Part shown: in pieces, positions 26,640-35,155 of the stretch
Position numbering within the stretch: the first letter of the stretch is position 1
Layout of the letters: every line of letters begins with the position of its first letter
Assembly (NCBI GenBank): GCA_002999035.1
Contig: CP027241.1
Coordinates: 375,001-439,000 of the forward strand
DNA length: 64,000 nucleotides
DNA from: Lachnospiraceae bacterium oral taxon 500
GTDB taxonomy: Bacteria > Bacillota > Clostridia > Lachnospirales > Vallitaleaceae
Direction: 5' to 3'
The notes under the pieces: model-generated
What the model was told of the DNA's origin: nothing
The model's input: only the letters and a program-made list of their open reading frames with translations
The model's database searches: none
Made by a program: the position numbers and the translations under genes

Positions 26640-27191
26640 GTTACACCCTCCTTTTTTCTTGTACGCTATTTTTTTTACTTTTAAAATAAATACTGCCCGT
26701 GTATCCTATAGCGTTACCCTCGATCAAAAAAGTTTCATGAAAAATCCTCACTTTTAAAAGACCATTCCATTAATTAAAACCCGTTCTCAAGATATTTTTC
26801 GATAAAATATTTTTGAAAATTTATTCTTTTCTATACTCAACTTTCCCCTGTTCGAAGTCCTTCGCACTTCTGCCCGGGCGGGCGGTCTGCCTGATCGAAA
26901 GCTTCGCTTCCTGCCCGGGCGGGCGGTCTGCCTAAAAAAGACTGTTCCAGTTTTGCAGAATATGGGGAAGTTGGGCTTCTATATTTATATTATTTTTATA
27001 TTTCGATTGTATCATTATTTTTCATAAAAAACAACCCGAATACGCTTCGGGAAGAATTAATTTTCATTTTTTTATATTTCTCTATGGCTTGCCATCACTG
27101 CTCCCAAATTAGCGCCAAAAAGCGCCATTTTAATTATCTTGTCTTTCAATTTAGAATAATTTTTATTTACTCCTAATCTATCTACATAAAT
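26640..27191. other. Intergenic stretch holding a large repeat element
   Basis: The stretch has no supported gene. Its centre is the palindromic repeat at 26836-26975. The flanks are AT-rich, and a short inverted pair (CCCGAA/TTCGGG) lies near 27035-27050. Confidence 0.7.
26836..26975. repeat. Dispersed palindromic repeat, copy 2, with an internal direct repeat
   Basis: The left end is CTCAACTTTCCCCTGTTCG and the right end TATGGGGAAGTTGGG. Inside, a 23-base unit beginning CTGCCCGGGCGGGCGG occurs twice without change, at 26870-26892 and 26911-26933. The high-GC inside contrasts with the AT-rich flanks. Confidence 0.8.
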
Positions 27192-27698
27192 TTATCTTCC
27201 TAATAAGCCAACAATCAGAGCCTGCATCGCCGCTGCAAACGGTATAATCAAAAATGGAGTTACTACAAAATGTTCCATGATTGCCAAATGCTTCATCCAG
27301 TTGCCGAACTCATAATCAGGGTGTCCTTCTGTCCCGGGAATGACGATTTTATCTTTATATTTCCCTTGGAATAGCAGGCAGTCCAACAAAAAGAAATCTC
27401 CTAAGTTTAATATGCTCCACTGAATATATCCCATCCAAAAAAGATTCCAAAAGCCCGAGATGTCTGTATGTAAAAGACTCACTACGGAATACACGAAACA
27501 AATTCCACAAATGATAATGGTTAGAATGGTATTTATATTTTTCTCTTTTTTTGTCATCTGTTCAGGTGCAGCCTTCTGAATTGCCTTTGGATAAGAATCA
27601 AAAAAGTATCTTGGATCAATAAGCACCAAAGCAGCCACTGCGCCGTTAAAAATAGCAGCTATTGCAATTCCATCCATAATTGCTCGCATTACATCCAT
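27192..27698 (-). CDS. Membrane protein of unknown function
   Basis: The product has 168 residues with four hydrophobic helices (about 9-27, 55-76, 84-105 and 140-165). Charged stretches include QKAAPEQMTKKEKNIN and the loop PGTEGHPDYEFGNWMKH. GGAGAG precedes the ATG. I do not recognise the family. After the stop at 27192 the same frame stays open for about 39 codons, which may mean a once longer protein or nothing. Neighbours do not suggest a role. Confidence 0.6.
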   Translation of the reverse strand: MDVMRAIMDGIAIAAIFNGAVAALVLIDPRYFFDSYPKAIQKAAPEQMTKKEKNINTILTIIICGICFVYSVVSLLHTDISGFWNLFWMGYIQWSILNLGDFFLLDCLLFQGKYKDKIVIPGTEGHPDYEFGNWMKHLAIMEHFVVTPFLIIPFAAAMQALIVGLLGR

Positions 27699-27893
27699 AA
27701 AACACTCTCCTTTAATTATTTCTCCTCTTTTGGAGGCTCCGGTAATTTTTTCGATGATATCCTAAGACAGAAATTATTGATATTGTATCACTTCACGTCT
27801 TAATTTTCAAGAAATTATCGCAAGTTTTAAGATGTTATCCGATTCCTTCTTTCGTTTAAGTAACCTGCGCTTATACTTCCTTTAATGATTTCT

Positions 27894-28045
27894 TCAATGA
27901 AAAGCTACTTTGAAACGCTCAATGATGTCCCTTTCTTCAGTGCTTAATTTTGATATAGCATTTCTGACTGCGAAAGTCTCATCTGTGTTTCGACAATCTT
28001 TTCGACATCAACGATTGTTTCTACAAAATGTCCATCATAATCCAA
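27894..28045 (-). pseudogene. Possible remnant of a sigma-factor-like gene
   Basis: On the minus strand two overlapping frames give LDYDGHFVETIVDVEKIVETQMRLS and then VRNAISKLSTEERDIIERF, joined by a frame change near 27970. The second part resembles region 4 of the sigma-70-like factors found in clostridial conjugative elements. There is no start codon and no complete domain. The call is tentative. The rest of the 27699-28076 gap holds nothing I can support. Confidence 0.3.
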
Positions 28046-28050
28046 AGAGG

Positions 28051-28085
28051 AAAAAACAGCAAATCTTTTTCAAGATTTACTGCTT
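28051..28085 (-). terminator. Terminator overlapping the end of the 80-codon frame
   Basis: On the minus strand AGCAGTAAATCTT pairs with AAGATTTGCTG, followed by TTTTTT. Confidence 0.75.
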
Positions 28086-28319
28086 AAACGGCCCGATGTC
28101 CATCATGGAGTCCCGCTCCGTTTTCATGTCATCGTTTTTTTCCTTCCAATATTCGTCCTCCTTTTTCTGCTCCTCCGGGGTAAGCGGAGCGTCTTCTCCT
28201 CCCTCCGGGATTTTGGGTGCCTCGCCGGGAGCAAGCTCCGGGGCTTCTCCTACTTTAGTAGGGGTAAGATTCCAGATGGTATAGAGGTACTTCCCCTTGC
28301 TTTCGGCTTGCACCGGCAC
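28077..28319 (-). CDS. Short Pro/Glu-rich frame, possibly a gene remnant
   Basis: The product has up to 80 residues and is acidic and proline-rich (EAPELAPGEAPKIPEGG, then EEQKKEDEYWKEK). The only possible start is a GTG without a ribosome site, so it could be the C-terminal part of a longer gene. It follows the 96-residue gene after 30 bases and ends in a good terminator, so the region is transcribed. I do not recognise it. Confidence 0.4.
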   Translation of the reverse strand: MPVQAESKGKYLYTIWNLTPTKVGEAPELAPGEAPKIPEGGEDAPLTPEEQKKEDEYWKEKNDDMKTERDSMMDIGPFKQ

Positions 28320-28349
28320 GGTACACGTAGGTTTTATACGTTCAAATCT

Positions 28350-28640
28350 CTAATTCTTTTTTACTGCGATATGAATGACCCCGTCCAACTCCGTTTTCAG
28401 CGTTTCCACGAAAGACTCTACCGCTTTCAAATCCAGGATTTGTCCCTCATACATGGTTTGTCCGCAGAGCATAGTAAAGTACGTCTTGCCATGGTCATTT
28501 CGGGTGATGCAAAAATCCTTGACCTCCGAATAGGGCAGTGAGAATGCATCATTCTCCCCGGTAAACTCCAGCGCGGCGCTACCGGTGTTAAGCTCATAGC
28601 GACTTGTAGAAAAATCTTCCCGTTTAATGAGAATCTGCAT
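28350..28640 (-). CDS. Small cytoplasmic protein of unknown function
   Basis: The product has 96 residues and is predicted mainly beta (SAALEFTGENDAFSLPYSEVKDFCI, then YFTMLCGQTMYEGQI) with a C-terminal helix. This layout could be a small PH-like or barrel domain. There is no signal peptide. AGGAGG lies 9 bases before the ATG, so it is translated. It is divergent from the 478-residue gene at 28816 with a 175-base shared promoter region, which suggests a functional link. Confidence 0.55.
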   Translation of the reverse strand: MQILIKREDFSTSRYELNTGSAALEFTGENDAFSLPYSEVKDFCITRNDHGKTYFTMLCGQTMYEGQILDLKAVESFVETLKTELDGVIHIAVKKN

Positions 28641-28720
28641 ATTTGCCGCCTCCTTTGCGTTCGTATATTTATATATTATCTGAAACTGCGGCTAATACAA
28701 TAGGTTATGTCAAAATGGTC

Positions 28721-28738
28721 ATGCCAAATTTACGGCAT
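28721..28738. promoter_or_regulatory. Inverted repeat in the divergent promoter region
   Basis: ATGCC and GGCAT are separated by eight bases, 18 bases before the -35 box at 28756. A further TGCCAT lies just downstream. It is a possible operator for the divergent pair. Confidence 0.4.
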
Positions 28739-28755
28739 AGTTTGTGCCATTCTCA

Positions 28756-28784
28756 TTGTAACAGGTTCTATTATATGTTATAAT
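28756..28784 (+). promoter_or_regulatory. Promoter of the 478-residue gene
   Basis: TTGTAA at 28756-28761 and TATAAT at 28779-28784 are 17 bases apart, 32 bases before the ATG at 28816. Confidence 0.75.
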
Positions 28785-28815
28785 GTTGCCAAACAGAAAG
28801 GGGGAATGAGGTCGT

Positions 28816-30252
28816 ATGTTTGCGGAAAGATTTGATACTTTGATGAATATCGCAGAAGTGTCCAACAGTCTTCTTGGGCGAAACATCAATATAAACTCTT
28901 CTCACATAGGGCGACTGCGCTCGGGTGCGAGACCTCTGCCAAAAAAGCATGAGTATCTTACTCCCATGTGTTTATATTTAGCCAGGCATATCAAAAAAGA
29001 TTATCAGATGAATGCATTGCAAAAGCTGACGGGGATCGGAACGGTTGCTTTAAGCGCACCTGATGCTATGGCGTTATATCTGGAACAATGGCTTTTGGAA
29101 AAAGAGAGTGATGCCTCAGAGGCAACCGGAAGGCTGATCTCCGGTTTTTCCCGTCTTGCGGCGCAGCCGGTCACTCTTCCTGAAAAAAAGGATATGAATG
29201 ATATTTCGCAAAAGTATGCATCCTATCTTTACGGAAATGCCGGAAAAAGAAGAGCCGTAGAACAGTTTTTCCTGATGATCCTCAAAGAGGAAAAACCGCA
29301 GACACTTCTGCTTTTTTCCGATGAAAATATGGCCTGGCTTTATGAAGATGCCGCTTTTGTATTGCGCTGGACAGAACTTTTTACACAGGTGCTTCTAAGA
29401 GGAAACCGGGTGCGGATCATCCATACCGTATCCCGGAACATGAATGAAATGCTGGAAGCCGTCACGAAGTGGATTCCCATTTATATGACAGGAATGGTCG
29501 AGCCTTACTGCTATCCCAGACTGCGGGACGGCTTATTTCAGCGGACTCTTTTTATCGCACCGAATACAGCCGCTGTCATTTCCTCTTCCGTACAGCAGGA
29601 GACGGACGGAATGCTCAACCTCTTTCTCACCGATCGGGCGGCAGTGGATGCACTGGCAACAGAATATGAACGTTATTTTGCATTTTGCCGCCCCGTCATG
29701 CGGATTTTTACCGAGCAGAATCCAGATGTTTTTCAAAGCACGGCAGAAAGCCTTACTATGGCAGAGGGAAATGCTTTCCTGTGCTGCACAGTGCCTCCTC
29801 TTTTTGCTATGCCGGAAAAACTCGTCCGGAAACTGTCAGAACAAGCCGGAGACGATACCCTAATTCTGCAATGGAAGCACCGTCTTTCCCTATTCCGGAA
29901 AAGTATAAAACAGCAAAGTCTCACCGTGGTACTGCCTGATCCGAAATCCACCATTCGCACGCCGGTTGAACTTCGATTGCCTATGAGCGAATTGTTCTCC
30001 GACCGTGTTTTTCCTTACGAAAAGGAACAGTATCTCATGCATATAGAGCACCTGAAATATCTGGAACGCCGCTACGAGAACCTAAAGGTACATATTGTCA
30101 GTGCATTTCCAGACAATACGCTGCTCTATGCGAAAGAAGATATGGGCGTAATCATGGAAAAAACAGACACACCTAAGAAAGCATTCGTGATAAATGAACG
30201 AAACATGATCAATGCTTTTTACGATTACATAGAAAAGCACATACTGGCCTAA
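28816..30252 (+). CDS. Large regulator-like protein, unfamiliar family
   Basis: The product has 478 residues. The N-terminal 65 residues look like an unusual helix-turn-helix (FDTLMNIAEVSNSLLGRN, then SSHIGRLRSGARPLPKKHEYL). A helical part follows, and from about 150 an alpha/beta domain (PQTLLLFSDENMAWLYEDA, LLRGNRVRIIHTVSRNMNEML, then RTLFIAPNTAAVISSSV). The order of strands recalls the PLD-like sensor domain of TrmB-type regulators, but no HKD motif is present. GAAAGGGGG precedes the ATG and the promoter is near consensus. The gene is divergent from the 96-residue gene. The best guess is a ligand-sensing regulator; I cannot name it. Confidence 0.6.
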   Translation: MFAERFDTLMNIAEVSNSLLGRNININSSHIGRLRSGARPLPKKHEYLTPMCLYLARHIKKDYQMNALQKLTGIGTVALSAPDAMALYLEQWLLEKESDASEATGRLISGFSRLAAQPVTLPEKKDMNDISQKYASYLYGNAGKRRAVEQFFLMILKEEKPQTLLLFSDENMAWLYEDAAFVLRWTELFTQVLLRGNRVRIIHTVSRNMNEMLEAVTKWIPIYMTGMVEPYCYPRLRDGLFQRTLFIAPNTAAVISSSVQQETDGMLNLFLTDRAAVDALATEYERYFAFCRPVMRIFTEQNPDVFQSTAESLTMAEGNAFLCCTVPPLFAMPEKLVRKLSEQAGDDTLILQWKHRLSLFRKSIKQQSLTVVLPDPKSTIRTPVELRLPMSELFSDRVFPYEKEQYLMHIEHLKYLERRYENLKVHIVSAFPDNTLLYAKEDMGVIMEKTDTPKKAFVINERNMINAFYDYIEKHILA

Positions 30253-30357
30253 CGATTCGTTAGAAAGGACGCTCTGCAACCAAGTTGACATTGATGTTGA
30301 TCATTTTCTGCTTCATATTTTTAAATTCTCCTTTCCGGTTTTTGAATTTTTGACAAC

Positions 30358-30396
30358 AAAAAAGGAAGTATCGGCTATTTGCTTTTACTTCCTTTT
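30358..30396. terminator. Bidirectional terminator
   Basis: AAAAAAGGAAGTA pairs with TACTTCCTTTT. It separates the 478-residue gene (plus) from the SnoaL-like gene (minus), which converge here. Confidence 0.85.
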
Positions 30397-30421
30397 AGTG
30401 ATTTTATTGGATGAATTTGAT

Positions 30422-30811
30422 TTATTCCCAAAACTTATCTTCCTCATCTTGTTTTTCTGCGAAAGTCCAAACTTCTTGTATCTTGCCGTTCTCTATTCTA
30501 AATAGATCAATCCCCGGATCATTTAGTTTTTCTTCTCCTCTTTCTGCTAAAGAAACAACACTGGCAGCCACAAAACAGTCATTGCTTGCGGCCCAATTTG
30601 TCATAACTTTAAATGTTCCGTTGCTTCTCTTTGCAAATTCACTCAAACGCTCTCCTAATGCCTGTTTCCCAACTACCACACCGGAAAGTGGACTCTCTCC
30701 TCCCATATGCCATACAATATTATCCGACATCGTTTCAAAAACCGCTCCAAAATCTCCTTTCAATAATGCTTTCGTGTAAGCATGAAACACTTTCATAACT
30801 TCATTTTTCAT
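30422..30811 (-). CDS. SnoaL-like / NTF2-fold protein
   Basis: The product has 129 residues from the ATG at 30811 (AGGAG 7 bases upstream). The SnoaL-like pattern is clear: VFHAYTKALLKGDFGAVFETMSDNIVWHMGG, then a GKQALGERLSEF helix and FRIENGKIQEVWTFAEKQ. The fold is a cone-shaped barrel used by polyketide cyclases, ketosteroid isomerases and many small enzymes of unknown activity. It is divergent from the HxlR regulator, a pairing common for stress-responsive enzymes under HxlR control. The substrate is unknown. Confidence 0.8.
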   Translation of the reverse strand: MKNEVMKVFHAYTKALLKGDFGAVFETMSDNIVWHMGGESPLSGVVVGKQALGERLSEFAKRSNGTFKVMTNWAASNDCFVAASVVSLAERGEEKLNDPGIDLFRIENGKIQEVWTFAEKQDEEDKFWE

Positions 30812-30905
30812 AGCTGATCTCCTTTCATTTTTTGAGAAATGATTTTCTCTTGCTATCATTATACTTTTTTAGTCTTGATTTTAGAAGTACGAACATTTAT
30901 AATAC

Positions 30906-30927
30906 ATAGTATCTAATACGGTACTAT
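30906..30927. promoter_or_regulatory. Candidate HxlR operator
   Basis: ATAGTA and TACTAT are separated by ten bases and lie 20 bases before the hxlR-like start, in the divergent region. HxlR proteins bind such inverted repeats. Confidence 0.4.
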
Positions 30928-30947
30928 AATTATCTAAGGAGGTCACA

Positions 30948-31292
30948 ATGTCAACTGTTTATGATAGATGTCCCTATGTTACTACTCAAAAAGTTTTACA
31001 AGGAAAATGGGCAATTGTAGTTTTATATCATCTAAGCACAGGTACGAAAAGATTTAGTGAACTTGAAAGGTTAATTCCTGATGTTACTCGAACTGTATTA
31101 ACAAGACAGCTTCGTCAATTGGAACAAGACAAACTAATCGTTAGAAAAGTTTTTCCGGAAATACCTCCCCATGTTGAATATTCTTTGAGTACATTAGGCA
31201 CTAAGTTCCAAAGAGTATTAAATGAAATAGAGGTCTTTGGTTTGGATTATATTGCTGAACTTAACAAGTCTAAAAATATAAAGAGACATTAG
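30948..31292 (+). CDS. HxlR-family transcriptional regulator
   Basis: The product has 114 residues. The family signature is present: CPYVTTQKVLQGKWAIVVLYHL with Cys8, then RFSELERLIPDVTRTVLTRQLRQLEQDKLIVRKVF (winged HTH). HxlR regulators often sense electrophiles or redox stress through the N-terminal Cys. AAGGAGG precedes the ATG. The gene is divergent from the SnoaL-like gene, its likely target, and is more AT-rich than the core genes nearby, so it may have been acquired. Confidence 0.88.
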   Translation: MSTVYDRCPYVTTQKVLQGKWAIVVLYHLSTGTKRFSELERLIPDVTRTVLTRQLRQLEQDKLIVRKVFPEIPPHVEYSLSTLGTKFQRVLNEIEVFGLDYIAELNKSKNIKRH

Positions 31293-31312
31293 ACATAACC
31301 TGTCTTATCCGC

Positions 31313-31813
31313 TTAAATCTGAGGCGCGCTGAAAATCTCCGTATAAACCAGTTTGCCATTTTCTCTGGCTGATTTCATCAGCGATATTTTTTCTACCTTC
31401 ATTTTTGCATCAGGAAGCTCCAATTTCGGAACATCTCCTTCTACCTTTCTGGCTAATGTAATGTGTGCTTTAAAAGGTTTCCTGTCATAATCAATTTTCG
31501 CCTTATCCAGTTCAATTTTTATGCTTTTTGAAAGTTCGCTTAACGCCTGATTTTTCTTGATTACCACCCAAATCATGTCCCGAAAGTTTTGAACCTCGGA
31601 AACGCTCAGCACAAATGGCTGAAAATTCACTCTTTTAAGAGCCGATTTTATTTGATCAACTTGCTGCGTTTCACCGATAAAACAAAGCGTTAAATGCAAA
31701 TTTTCATCTAAGGTAAAATTCCCTTCGACTCCTCTTTGCCTTAATTGATGCTTTAGGTCAATAAAATGATTTTTAAAGTCCGGCGAAAATGTTATTGCAA
31801 TAAATAGTCTCAT
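31313..31813 (-). CDS. thpR: RNA 2',3'-cyclic phosphodiesterase
   Basis: The product has 166 residues, a 2H phosphoesterase. The two HxTx motifs are His40-Leu-Thr-Leu (DENLHLTLCFIG) and His117-Ile-Thr-Leu (PFKAHITLAR), at the spacing of the LigT/ThpR family. The family opens 2',3'-cyclic phosphates in RNA to 2'-phosphates and can join 2'-5' RNA ends in vitro. It ends convergently with the HxlR gene. Its upstream neighbour is lysS, but a terminator at 31866-31907 separates them. Confidence 0.88.
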   Translation of the reverse strand: MRLFIAITFSPDFKNHFIDLKHQLRQRGVEGNFTLDENLHLTLCFIGETQQVDQIKSALKRVNFQPFVLSVSEVQNFRDMIWVVIKKNQALSELSKSIKIELDKAKIDYDRKPFKAHITLARKVEGDVPKLELPDAKMKVEKISLMKSARENGKLVYTEIFSAPQI

Positions 31814-31865
31814 AATACCTCCATTGAATATAAAGCAAGATTTTCACATCGTCTGATCCCCGTGC

Positions 31866-31907
31866 AAAAAAGCACCCGCTTCAGCAAACCGCCAAAGCAA
31901 GTGCTTC
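31866..31907 (-). terminator. Terminator downstream of lysS
   Basis: On the minus strand GAAGCACTTGCTT pairs with GAAGCGGGTGCTT, followed by TTTT. It lies about 100 bases after the lysS stop. Confidence 0.75.
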
Positions 31908-31938
31908 TTTCATCGGTTATATAATTTTTATAGATTCG

Positions 31939-31975
31939 CCAAAGCACAAAGCATCCTCTGATCTTTGTGCTTTGG
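31939..31975. repeat. Perfect 13-bp inverted repeat
   Basis: CCAAAGCACAAAG and CTTTGTGCTTTGG are separated by 11 bases, between lysS and its T-tailed terminator. There is no T-run of its own. It may be an RNA-stabilising 3' hairpin. Confidence 0.6.
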
Positions 31976-32003
31976 TCTCTGCTGTTTTTAATCCAAGAAC
32001 CGA

Positions 32004-33956
32004 TTAGTACAGCTTTGCCCCTGCCGGAATATGCGGATCCACCATCAACAGATGAAGCTTTTCCTCGCCTTCTTCTTCGTGGACGGCGCTGATCAACATA
32101 CCGCAGGATTCGATTCCCATCATTGGCCGCGGCGGCAGATTGGTGATGGCAATACAAGTCTTTCCCAGCAGTTCTTCCGGCTCATAAAAGTTATGAATAC
32201 CGCTTAAAATCGTTCTGTTTACACCTGTTCCATCATCTAAGGTAAACTTTAAGAGCTTCTTGGACTTGGGCACCGCCTCACATCCCAGAACCTTTACCGC
32301 TCTAAAGTCGCTCTTGCTGAAAGTTTCAAAATCAACACAGTCTTCAAACAAAGGTTCGATTTTTACCTTGGAAAAATCAATTTTTTCCTCGCCAGCCGGT
32401 ACAACCGAATCTGCTTCAAAAACCTTCCCCGTCTCTCTCTTTTCGCTCTTATTGCCGTCGATATTTTTCATCGTCGGGAACAGCAACACGTCCCGAATCG
32501 ACTGAGCATTGGTCAGCAGCATAATCATCCGATCCATGCCGATACCCAAACCGCCCGTCGGTGGCATTCCGTATTCCAGCGCCGTGATAAAGTCATCGTC
32601 AATCCGGTTGGCTTCTTCATCACCGGCTGCCCGCAGACTTTCCTGATACATAAAGCGTTCCTTTTGGTCAATCGGATCGTTTAACTCGGAAAAAGCATTG
32701 GCATGCTCTCTGGTTAAAATAAAGAGTTCAAACCGCTCCGTATAGCCCGGTGCATCAACCTTTTTCTTAGCCAGCGGCGAAATCTCAACCGGATGATCCA
32801 TAATAAAAGTCGGTTGCACCAAATGTTTCTCGGCATATTCTTCAAAGAAAAGATTTAAAATCTCACCCTTTTTGAAATGCGGCTGAAATTCAATATGCTT
32901 TTCCTTGGCCAGCGCCCGCGCCTCTTCATCACTTCCGATTTCATCAAAATCAATTCCGGCATACTGCTTAACCGCGTCTTTCATGCTCAGACGAGCAAAG
33001 GGCTTCCCTAAGTCAATCTCCACATCGCCGTAAGTAATCACCGTCGTGCCCAGCACACGTCTGGCCGTCTCTCGGAACAGTTCCTCCGTCAAATCCATCA
33101 TCCCCTGATAATCGGTATATGCCTGATATAATTCCAGCAAAGTAAACTCCGGATTATGCCGAGTAGAAATACCCTCGTTTCGGAAAACCCGGCCGATTTC
33201 ATACACCCGGTCAAAACCGCCGACAATCAGGCGCTTGAGCGGCAGCTCTAAGGATATCCGCAAGTGCAGCTGCATATCGAGCGCATTATGATAGGTATTG
33301 AAAGGCTTGGCCGCCGCGCCGGAAGGAATCGTCATCAAAATCGGTGTTTCCACCTCTAAAAAGTTCTTTTCTTCTAAAATATTGCGCACCGTCCGAATAA
33401 TTTCCGAGCGCTTTCTAAACGTATCTTTTACCTCCGGATTAACAATCAAATCCAAGTACCTCTGGCGGTAACGAATATCCGTATCCTTTAAGCCGTGAAA
33501 CTTTTCCGGCAAAATCTGCAAACTCTTGGACAACAGCGTCAGCTTTTCCACCCGCACCGAAATCTCACCCTTATGCGTCCGGAAAACACAACCGGTTATG
33601 CCGATGATATCGCCCAAATCCAACTCTTTAAAGCTCTGATAAACTTCCTCGCCGACAATATCTTTTTTGATATATAGCTGAATCCGGCCGTCCTTATCCT
33701 GCAAATCACAGAACGAAGCCTTACCCATTGTCCGCTTGGTCATCATCCGGCCGGCTAAGGTTACTTCCTTTTCCTCAAAGCTCTCAAAATTATCCTGAAT
33801 TTCTTTGCTGTAATTGGTAACGGTAAACCGGGTAAGCACAAACGGATCTTGTCCGCTCTCCTGCAATGCCTTTAATTTATTGCGGCGAATCTGAAACAAT
33901 TCCCCCAATTCTTCTGCGCTGACCGGCTCTCTGTTTTCCATATTATTATTTTCCAT
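32004..33956 (-). CDS. lysS: Lysyl-tRNA synthetase with C-terminal tRNA-binding domain
   Basis: The product has 650 residues. Residues 1-500 are a class II LysRS: an N-terminal OB-fold ([21 protein letters not shown]), motif 1 and 2 regions ([43 protein letters not shown]) and motif 3 ([12 protein letters not shown]). From about 537 a Trbp111/EMAP-like domain is added ([22 protein letters not shown], then [18 protein letters not shown]), which improves tRNA binding. This fusion is seen in Lachnospiraceae-type Clostridia. AAGGAG lies 6 bases before the ATG. It is the last gene of the coaX-dusB-greA-lysS cluster. Confidence 0.96.
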   Translation of the reverse strand: MENNNMENREPVSAEELGELFQIRRNKLKALQESGQDPFVLTRFTVTNYSKEIQDNFESFEEKEVTLAGRMMTKRTMGKASFCDLQDKDGRIQLYIKKDIVGEEVYQSFKELDLGDIIGITGCVFRTHKGEISVRVEKLTLLSKSLQILPEKFHGLKDTDIRYRQRYLDLIVNPEVKDTFRKRSEIIRTVRNILEEKNFLEVETPILMTIPSGAAAKPFNTYHNALDMQLHLRISLELPLKRLIVGGFDRVYEIGRVFRNEGISTRHNPEFTLLELYQAYTDYQGMMDLTEELFRETARRVLGTTVITYGDVEIDLGKPFARLSMKDAVKQYAGIDFDEIGSDEEARALAKEKHIEFQPHFKKGEILNLFFEEYAEKHLVQPTFIMDHPVEISPLAKKKVDAPGYTERFELFILTREHANAFSELNDPIDQKERFMYQESLRAAGDEEANRIDDDFITALEYGMPPTGGLGIGMDRMIMLLTNAQSIRDVLLFPTMKNIDGNKSEKRETGKVFEADSVVPAGEEKIDFSKVKIEPLFEDCVDFETFSKSDFRAVKVLGCEAVPKSKKLLKFTLDDGTGVNRTILSGIHNFYEPEELLGKTCIAITNLPPRPMMGIESCGMLISAVHEEEGEEKLHLLMVDPHIPAGAKLY

Positions 33957-34046
33957 GTTTTACTCCTTTTTATTCAGTATTTCCGCTTGCCGCGTATTGC
34001 TATCAGTATACCAAATCCAACCACATTTTTCAAATGATTTTTGCAA

Positions 34047-34194
34047 ACAGTTCAGGCAAGCAGGTATGTGTACCAAAGATGCTGGCGGAGAGTTTACTCT
34101 CCAAAAGCATCTCATGCTTAAATTCCTATTTGCGTGAGCAAATACACGGATAATTCGCTTACAGCGAATTATCCGTGCTGCTTGTCTGAACTGT
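34047..34194. repeat. Cloverleaf-like set of inverted repeats
   Basis: Outer arms ACAGTTCAGGCAAGCAG (34047-34063) and CTGCTTGTCTGAACTGT (34178-34194) pair at 16 of 17 positions. They enclose three hairpins: GATGCT/AGCATC with GGAGAG/CTCTCC, TTTGC/GCAAA, and a 12-bp stem from CGGATAATTCGC to GCGAATTATCCG. Confidence 0.75.
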
Positions 34195-34290
34195 TGAAAT
34201 TTGAAAGTTTGCCCGCAAAACTCACAACCGATTTCCATACTTTTGACATTTATGTCATTAACTACGAAAAATCTTGTGCGCATAGCAAAA

Positions 34291-34385
34291 GGGCTGTTGC
34301 AAAATAGAGATTGCACAAAATGTGGCGGCATTTCAGCAGAATGCCATCATATAACCTGTGTAAAACTCTTAAAATGCAACAGCCC
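34291..34385. mobile_element. 95-bp element with terminal inverted repeats (MITE or IS relic)
   Basis: GGGCTGTTGCA at the left and TGCAACAGCCC at the right are exact inverted repeats, a sequence typical of insertion-sequence ends. The inside has one hairpin (GGCATTT/AATGCC) and no coding capacity. No clear target duplication was seen. Confidence 0.55.
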
Positions 34386-34393
34386 CTTAATAA

Positions 34394-34412
34394 GTCAACT
34401 TTCCCATGTTCG
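34394..34412. repeat. Dispersed repeat, left end only
   Basis: GTCAACTTTCCCATGTTCG matches the ends of the repeat family seen at 8417, 26836 and 48696. The matching right end is not recognisable. Confidence 0.5.
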
Positions 34413-34522
34413 TTCAAACAATTTTTACAAACATAAGCGAACAGCACTTCCATCAAGGCAGGACACCCACCAGCCCAAAAGACTGCATCTTTCGGCGCAG
34501 ACACGAACGGAATGTGATTTGT

Positions 34523-35002
34523 TTACTGATGAATCTTTAAAACCCTGACCTTGACTGTTCCGTTCGGGGTGCTGAATTCAACGATCTCATTTTCCCTTGC
34601 ACCGATTAACGCCTTGCCCATCGGCGATTCATTGGATATCTTATTGGCCAGCGGGTCGGCTTCGGTCGAACCGACAATGGTAAAGTCAATTTCCTCGTCA
34701 AACTCCATATCGTAAACTAAAACTTTAACGCCAACGCTGACTACACTGAGATCAACCTCATCTTCATCGATCACTTCGGCATTTTTGAGTATTTTCTCAA
34801 TCTGGACAATCCGTGCTTCAATCTCACCTTGCTCATCTTTCGCTGCATCGTATTCGGCATTTTCCGACAAATCACCCTGCTCTCTGGCTTCCTTAATCTT
34901 AGCCGCAATCTCCTTGCGCTTAACCAGCTTCAGGTTTTGCAATTCTTCTTCCAACGCTTTCAATCCGCTATACGTCAGTATCTTTTTCTCTAAAGTCCTC
35001 AA
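34523..35002 (-). CDS. greA: Transcription elongation factor GreA
   Basis: From a TTG at 35002 the product has 159 residues, the standard GreA length; AAGGAG lies 7 bases before it. No ATG gives a sensible start, and the frame extends 9 codons further without a site. The N-terminal coiled coil (ILTYSGLKALEEEL to EYDAAKDEQGEIEARI) holds the acidic tip (GDLSENAEYDAAK). The C-terminal FKBP-like domain ends SPMGKALIGARENEIVEF and VRVLKI. GreA stimulates cleavage of backtracked RNA by RNA polymerase. It lies between the dusB-side cargo genes and lysS, as in the usual clostridial cluster. Confidence 0.95.
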   Translation of the reverse strand: MRTLEKKILTYSGLKALEEELQNLKLVKRKEIAAKIKEAREQGDLSENAEYDAAKDEQGEIEARIVQIEKILKNAEVIDEDEVDLSVVSVGVKVLVYDMEFDEEIDFTIVGSTEADPLANKISNESPMGKALIGARENEIVEFSTPNGTVKVRVLKIHQ

Positions 35003-35112
35003 ATGCGTACTCCTTCTACTTTTCCTCAACCATCAAAATCGAAAAGAGCCTGCCAAACAAGCTCTTGTCCTCTCTGTTACGTATTTTGGTATTATAGCCC
35101 ATTGCCTGCCGC

Positions 35113-35155
35113 TTGTCAAGCGATTTTATTCCATTTGCGCAAAGGCGGCTATTAA
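35113..35155 (-). pseudogene. Degenerate copy of the dusB 3' end
   Basis: TTGTCAAGCGATTTTATTCC and the following CATTTGCGCAAAGGCGGCTATTAAA match the dusB stop region and its flank at 37665-37725 with several changes and a gap. It lies just upstream of greA and is older looking than the copy at 35989. Confidence 0.5.

Larger units (their letters stand above)
33957..34522. other. Intergenic stretch between greA and lysS, full of inverted repeats
   Basis: The stretch has no gene. It holds the cloverleaf-like structure at 34047-34194, the element with terminal inverted repeats at 34291-34385 and a copy of the dispersed-repeat end at 34394-34412. Confidence 0.75.

Noticed and set aside
27060-27191. 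In-frame extension of about 39 codons after the stop at 27192
   Set aside because: It has no start codon and is short enough to be chance in AT-rich DNA; there is no sign of a read-through context.
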